From Bacillota bacterium (GTDB taxonomy: Bacteria; Bacillota; Syntrophomonadia; Syntrophomonadales; Syntrophomonadaceae), in assembly GCA_017861475.1 (NCBI GenBank), contig JAGFXV010000027.1, positions 1 to 10,041 on the forward strand: a stretch of 10,041 bases of DNA, written 5' to 3'. The number at the start of each line of letters is the position of its first letter. Position 1 is the stretch's first letter. Shown here in pieces: positions 7,142 to 10,041 of this stretch. Both the position numbers and the translations under genes were made by a program. The notes under the pieces were generated by a model. That model was not told the origin of the DNA. It saw only the letters and a program-made list of their open reading frames with translations, and did no database searches.

Positions 7142-7265
7142 TCAGTTAGTTGCCCCGGCATTTTTATCCGCCAGGTTTCTTTCTATAATAAATATCTCCC
7201 GATAATACGCATCGATCTTTTTGTAGCTATATTCATCCATATCTAATCAACCTCCAGTTCTCTTA
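7142..7265 (-). pseudogene. Internally deleted remnant of a second PhzF-family gene
   Basis: Positions 7209-7265 match the intact gene's start region 6784-6840 (52 of 57 bases), including the ribosome binding site, start codon and first 11 codons. Positions 7171-7209 match its 3' end and flank 5922-5960 (37 of 39). About 820 bp between these parts are missing, and the join is out of frame. Of six substitutions inside the aligned codons, five are synonymous (AGT/AGC, TAT/TAC, AAG/AAA, CGC/CGT, CGA/AGA) and one is Glu2Asp. This implies that the lost gene was a diverged, functional paralogue. A 32-codon frame remains open from the ATG at 7240 to the TGA at 7142; its last residues read through the old 3' end in the wrong frame, so a function is unlikely. 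Confidence 0.88.
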
Positions 7266-7279
7266 TGTTATTGATCATT

Positions 7280-7351
7280 TCATCCTGAGCGCTAGCGAAG
7301 GATCTATTTACGATCTGATAAGGAAGAGATTCTTCACTACGTTCAGAATGA
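7280..7351. repeat. Imperfect palindromic interspersed repeat (REP/MITE-like)
   Basis: The left arm (7280-7305, TCATCCTGAGCGCTAGCGAA...) and the inverted right arm (7327-7351, reverse complement TCATTCTGAACGTAGTGAAG...) match in about 20 of 25 positions, with one extra base, around a 21-nt loop. The words CCTGAGCG...CGAAGGATCT and AGATTCTTCACTACGTTCAGAATGA belong to a repeat style I recall from intergenic regions of many bacterial genomes. Copy number here cannot be judged from one window. It lies 3' of the GNAT gene. Confidence 0.7.
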
Positions 7352-7373
7352 CATGAATCTCCAATCGTAATTA

Positions 7374-7877
7374 TCACAATTTTATACAATAGCGTAAATC
7401 GGTGAGAATTTTATCATCCAGCGGGACTTCAATGGTCACACCGTCATTGGCAAAACCGATTTTATGATAAAATTGTATGGCCCGTTCATTTTCTTTCAGC
7501 ACCCAAAGAATTGCCTGTTTAAACCCTTGTTCCTTTAATCGCTTCATGGTGAACTGCATTAGCTCATACCCCTGTTTTTGCGACCAGTACTCAGGCAGAA
7601 CATATAATGAAACGATTTCAGCACAATCTCCCAACGATTCGTCTCTTGATTTTCCATATGTAATACAAGCGGTAGCCTTTTCATCTGCAAAGTACAACGC
7701 AGTCTCAAAGCGCTGGTTTTGAATATGCTCTGTAAAAAAAGGTACCCAGCGATCGTTTTGTATACTACGCAAAAATTGCTGAGACAAATTGTTTTTATAT
7801 GCTTCTTTCCAGCTAAATGCGTGAATCAGGCTGATTGTTTGCACATCATCAATTGTTGCAATCCTTATACTGGTCAT
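7374..7877 (-). CDS. GNAT-family N-acetyltransferase
   Basis: This 167-residue protein is predicted to transfer an acetyl group from acetyl-CoA to an unknown amine. It opens with the usual IRIATIDDVQTISLIH and has FSWKEAYKN in helix alpha-1. Motif A runs from EIVSLYVLPEYW (87-98) into the pyrophosphate loop. The loop is slightly off consensus: Q100-x-x-G103-x-E105, where Gly or Ala is usual at the last position. Motif B is clear (LKENERAIQFYHKIGF, 127-142). It is the last gene of a minus-strand group, 54 bp after the ABM-like gene. A purine-rich GCAGGGAA just before the ATG is the probable ribosome binding site. Confidence 0.88.
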   Translation of the reverse strand: MTSIRIATIDDVQTISLIHAFSWKEAYKNNLSQQFLRSIQNDRWVPFFTEHIQNQRFETALYFADEKATACITYGKSRDESLGDCAEIVSLYVLPEYWSQKQGYELMQFTMKRLKEQGFKQAILWVLKENERAIQFYHKIGFANDGVTIEVPLDDKILTDLRYCIKL

Positions 7878-7931
7878 TTCCCTGCTGCTCCTCTGCCTGA
7901 CAAATATAATAGCCCTGTTCCTTGAACGTCT

Positions 7932-8282
7932 TTAAATGATTACCTCACCTAAGATTTTATCATGCGGAACAATCAAGCATTTTTCTATCGCTTTCCAATG
8001 AGTTTCATACAACTGTTTTTGGGCTTTGCCATAATTTTTATCTGTATCGAATTCCCAGTAGAGTGCATAGCGGACACATTTTACAATACGCGTAAGTTTG
8101 TCAGGTTGAAGCCCGTCATTAATCGTTTTCATATCTTTTATATAGTGTGTACGCTGCATAAATCGAAGTAATTGACAACCGTCTATTGCTTTCATCATTT
8201 CAACAGCGTCTTTCATAATAGCTTCAAACTCATTCGTCTTATCTTGCTTTACCTGATAAATACTGATTTCCGAAAATGGCAT
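7932..8282 (-). CDS. ABM/Dabb-like small alpha+beta barrel protein
   Basis: This 116-residue protein begins MPFSEISIYQVKQDKTNEF and continues with an amphipathic helix (EAIMKDAVEMMKAIDGCQLL). That pattern, with later strands CVRYALYWEFDT and helix KAQKQLYETHWKAIEKCL, fits the dimeric ferredoxin-like fold of antibiotic biosynthesis monooxygenase or stress-responsive A/B-barrel proteins. No catalytic residues can be assigned, so monooxygenase activity is not claimed. The reading frame is open 36 codons further upstream, but GAGGAGG (complement of 8290-8296) sits 7 nt before the ATG at 8282 and decides the start. It lies between the 350-residue gene and the GNAT gene and has its own promoter candidate. 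Confidence 0.6.
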   Translation of the reverse strand: MPFSEISIYQVKQDKTNEFEAIMKDAVEMMKAIDGCQLLRFMQRTHYIKDMKTINDGLQPDKLTRIVKCVRYALYWEFDTDKNYGKAQKQLYETHWKAIEKCLIVPHDKILGEVII

Positions 8283-8289
8283 CCTCCTA

Positions 8290-8296
8290 CCTCCTC
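8290..8296 (-). promoter_or_regulatory. Ribosome binding site deciding the ABM-like gene start
   Basis: GAGGAGG on the minus strand, 7 nt before the ATG at 8282. A second GGAGG abuts the start codon and is too close to act. The longer frame starting with TTG at 8390 has no such site. Confidence 0.8.
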
Positions 8297-8316
8297 TAAA
8301 TCTCTGTTTGCGGCGG

Positions 8317-8344
8317 ATTATGTATGAAAAAACCACTGTGCCAA
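8317..8344 (-). promoter_or_regulatory. Sigma-A promoter candidate for the ABM-like and GNAT genes
   Basis: On the minus strand, TTGGCA (complement of 8339-8344), a 16-bp spacer and CATAAT (complement of 8317-8322) each match 5 of 6 consensus bases. Transcription would begin near 8310, just before the ribosome binding site of the ABM-like gene. It lies in the 108-bp gap after the 350-residue gene, so the last two genes may be expressed independently of it. Confidence 0.5.
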
Positions 8345-8390
8345 TTGCAGCATTGTATCCGATTGCCATAAGATAACCCTGTTCCAGCAA

Positions 8391-9443
8391 CTATTTTGCC
8401 ATGCGTTCTCGTCTATTCTGCCAATTTCCCTCCATCAGCGGGATTTCGGCAAGGTCAACCGTCCCTTCCCAGCTATAGCTGGTTGGCCAGTTCCTGAAAA
8501 ATTTGAGAAATGTCATTAACAATTTATAGCCCCAAGGAAGTTTTCCAGGTTGCCACTGCTTAAACTGATCGAATTTAACGCGAACCTGATCTTCGGTTTT
8601 TTCAAGAAGGTATTGCCCCCCGGTTATTTTAGCCGAGGATAAATAGATGTCAAAGGAACCTGTAATACACTGGTTTTCAGGTAAATCCAGCAAATTAGGA
8701 AACCCGTTCGGAAAATCCAGAATCGCGCTATGTAAATGCTCCCCTATTTGGATCTGCTCAACTTTTCCTTCCATATTACAATGAATTTGAGCTTCGTTTT
8801 GCTGTATCGTTTTACCCGGCATTGAATCAAAACAAAAAGGATTGGAATGATCAGGATTTAGCGCCACGATATTTAACCTGGAACAATATCGTGCCAGATA
8901 AATGCGGTGCCCACCAATCAAAAATGGAATTGTTGCGGGTTCGAGTATACGACTATCGATCGAGCAGTGTATCTGTGTGGTTTTGCGATATGCGAAGTCG
9001 AAATCATTCATATAAACAAAAAAGAGCTTCGGGGGCTTTTCAACCCCAGCACCAACAGGCGCTAAAAATGGAACCGGATACTTCCGAGCACTATTTTCTT
9101 GTACTTTCAACTCATTCTTTCTGCCTTGAGCATCTGTGAAGGCCAGATGTATTTGCAGCCCGTATGCGTTAATTTCAAAAATATTTTTGTCAAAACGGAT
9201 CATTTGGCAATCTTCGATTCCGGCACCAATACTAAAACTCTCATCGTAGATAATGCTATTCTCGTAATAGACATCGACTTTTCCATTATTCCTGTATCGA
9301 AGCAGGCGAATTCCTTTACCATTTACCGGGTCATCAAAGAATTGCGGTTCATAGCCCTCAAATTCCTCATCCCCTTTAAAACTGATAACTGCAAGCCTTT
9401 TCATATGCTCAAACATAAAATGAAATGGTAAAACGTATTTCAT
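8391..9443 (-). CDS. Uncharacterised 350-residue protein, beta-rich
   Basis: I do not recognise this family. The protein begins MKYVLPFHFMFEHMKRLAVI and is rich in short alternating hydrophobic/polar strands with many turns (for example RLLRYRNNGKVDVYYEN and FEINAYGLQIHLAF), suggesting a largely beta structure. No signal peptide, lipobox or clear transmembrane helix is present; the most hydrophobic stretch is YKLLMTFLKFFRNW near the C-terminus, and the protein ends in a basic tail. A lipocalin-like or AttH/CrtC-like two-barrel fold is a possible reading, but I see no diagnostic motif. The start is ATG 9443, 6 nt after GGGGGG (complement of 9450-9455); an upstream in-frame start at 9461 lacks a site. 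It leads the minus-strand group with the ABM-like and GNAT genes. Confidence 0.8.
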   Translation of the reverse strand: MKYVLPFHFMFEHMKRLAVISFKGDEEFEGYEPQFFDDPVNGKGIRLLRYRNNGKVDVYYENSIIYDESFSIGAGIEDCQMIRFDKNIFEINAYGLQIHLAFTDAQGRKNELKVQENSARKYPVPFLAPVGAGVEKPPKLFFVYMNDFDFAYRKTTQIHCSIDSRILEPATIPFLIGGHRIYLARYCSRLNIVALNPDHSNPFCFDSMPGKTIQQNEAQIHCNMEGKVEQIQIGEHLHSAILDFPNGFPNLLDLPENQCITGSFDIYLSSAKITGGQYLLEKTEDQVRVKFDQFKQWQPGKLPWGYKLLMTFLKFFRNWPTSYSWEGTVDLAEIPLMEGNWQNRRERMAK

Positions 9444-9461
9444 AGCGTTCCCCCCGCTCAC

Positions 9462-9698
9462 AAAAAATTCATATAGTTAAAACTCCACCGGTAAATCTAT
9501 CTTTTTCCAATCTCTTATTGTACTTTCTTCTGCATCTACCGTTATTTACCTGCAGTTATTCTTAAGTTTCTTGCTATTATTGGAAAAGCAAAACGAAAAG
9601 GAAAAACTACCTAAATGTATTTTACAATGAGTATAAAGTTTCTAATGCAGGGAGCCAACGAAAAAACATCTCTCCGTTGGCTCCGTGCATGATTTTCA
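9462..9698. other. Intergenic region upstream of the 350-residue gene
   Basis: Apart from the hairpin at 9645-9690, this 237-bp AT-rich stretch shows no gene, repeat or clear promoter. The promoter of the 350-residue gene should lie here, but no good -35/-10 pair stands out. Confidence 0.4.
9645..9690 (-). terminator. Long hairpin after the CotH-family gene, possible terminator
   Basis: GGAGCCAACG (9651-9660) pairs perfectly with CGTTGGCTCC (9675-9684) around a 14-nt loop. Beyond one G-G mismatch, ATGCA (9645-9649) pairs with TGCAT (9686-9690), giving 15 base pairs in all. It starts 8 bp after the CotH-family stop on the minus strand. No T-run follows on that strand, so it may be a poor terminator or an mRNA-stabilising structure. 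Confidence 0.55.
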
Positions 9699-10041
9699 TT
9701 ACTTTTTGTTTTGTGGCTGGAAAATGCCATCAGGTGGTGGACCACCTCTATCATTACCAAAGCCGCCTTGAGGACCTCCCCCTTGGCCTCCCTTCATTGA
9801 TCCTAAGTCGTTTATATTCAAGTCTCCGGCGCTGATCAGTTTATCAGGGTCGGCTTTTTGTTCAGCAGTGGTGCCGGGAACAGTCCCTTTTAGCTGTCCC
9901 TGGACACTTTCGGCGCGAAGATTCCCAAGGGTTATAAAAGATTTTACCGCTTTTTGATATTCGTCGTATGTGCAAAATGCGGTTGCATCATTTTTAACAT
10001 AATCAGCAATGAGTGTATTCAGTTGATTAACTTTCGCCTCA
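9699..10041 (-). CDS. CotH-family spore coat protein kinase-like protein, C-terminal part
   Basis: The frame enters from the right edge and ends at the TAA at 9699-9701, giving 113 visible residues. The block FITLGNLRAESVQGQLKGTV with a following PGTTAEQKADP is characteristic of the C-terminus of CotH-family proteins, atypical kinases that phosphorylate spore coat proteins in Bacillus. An acidic helix (YVKNDATAFCTYDEYQKAV) precedes it, and the protein ends in a Gly/Pro/Gln-rich tail (GGQGGGPQGGFGNDRGGPPP), as is common in clostridial members. The catalytic core lies outside the window. It is the main hint that the host forms spores, although CotH homologues also occur outside sporulation. Confidence 0.8.
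   Translation of the reverse strand, partial: EAKVNQLNTLIADYVKNDATAFCTYDEYQKAVKSFITLGNLRAESVQGQLKGTVPGTTAEQKADPDKLISAGDLNINDLGSMKGGQGGGPQGGFGNDRGGPPPDGIFQPQNKK

Larger units (their letters stand above)
6841..7170. other. Intergenic region with several dyads and no convincing gene
   Basis: The T-rich + strand holds an open frame from a TTG at 6880 to 7149, but it has no ribosome binding site and no recognisable domain, and it crosses the parS palindrome (read as MFHVKH). I do not call it a gene. Small dyads are AAAAACGA-gga-TCGTTTTT (6930-6948), CATTTCTG-ttg-CAGAAATG (7047-7065), the parS site, and TTCCA-gtgt-TGGAA (7084-7097). The last three are packed within 51 bp. Confidence 0.6.

Noticed and set aside
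6880..7149. An 89-codon open frame on the + strand as a possible small gene
   Set aside because: It has a TTG start without a ribosome binding site and no recognisable domain. It is T-rich and crosses the parS palindrome, which alone explains the MFHVKH it encodes.
7906..8385. Two short similar stretches (ATAnnCCCTGTTCC at about 7907-7921 and 8371-8385), each just after a gene end and reading EQGY on the minus strand
   Set aside because: The match is only about 15 bases and no longer homology surrounds it, so chance cannot be excluded and no gene remnant is claimed.
8283..8390. A 36-residue N-terminal extension of the ABM-like protein starting from TTG 8390
   Set aside because: The GAGGAGG site and the conserved MPFSEIS start both point to ATG 8282, and a promoter candidate lies inside the extension.

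Overview
The window looks like chromosomal DNA of an endospore-forming, low-to-mid GC Firmicute. A Negativicutes (Sporomusaceae-like) host is my guess. The reasons are a spore-coat CotH-type C-terminus at the right edge, a secreted protein with copper-amine-oxidase-N-type repeats, strong AAAGGAGG ribosome binding sites and a consensus ParB/Spo0J parS site. The taxon is inferred; no marker gene is present.

Layout. (1) 37-918 (+): a soluble PAS-GGDEF diguanylate cyclase. (2) 968-2161 (-): a secreted metallo-beta-lactamase-fold hydrolase behind two copper-amine-oxidase-N-like repeats, convergent with (1). (3) 2488-5891 (+): an Rrf2-family (YwnA-like) regulator with its own terminator, then a 45-bp near-perfect dyad over a promoter region, then a 745-residue cytoplasmic molybdopterin/4Fe-4S oxidoreductase and a small FMN-split-barrel (PPOX-type) protein. 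These form a plausible redox module whose substrate I cannot name. (4) 5934-6815 (-): a PhzF-family isomerase-like protein. (5) 6816-7373: a 558-bp gene-poor stretch with a perfect parS site, several small dyads, an internally deleted remnant of a second PhzF gene and an imperfect palindromic repeat. (6) 7374-9443 (-): a probable operon of an unrecognised 350-residue protein, an ABM/Dabb-like small protein with its own promoter candidate, and a GNAT acetyltransferase. (7) 9699-10041 (-): the C-terminus of a CotH-family protein, followed by a long hairpin.

The most noteworthy items are the parS site; the PhzF remnant, whose coding substitutions relative to the intact neighbour are nearly all synonymous, implying a formerly functional paralogue; and the Rrf2/dyad/molybdoenzyme/flavoprotein module, whose enzyme appears to carry Glu where the family usually has a Cys, Ser, SeCys or Asp metal ligand. 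I see no complete novel defence or mobile system here.
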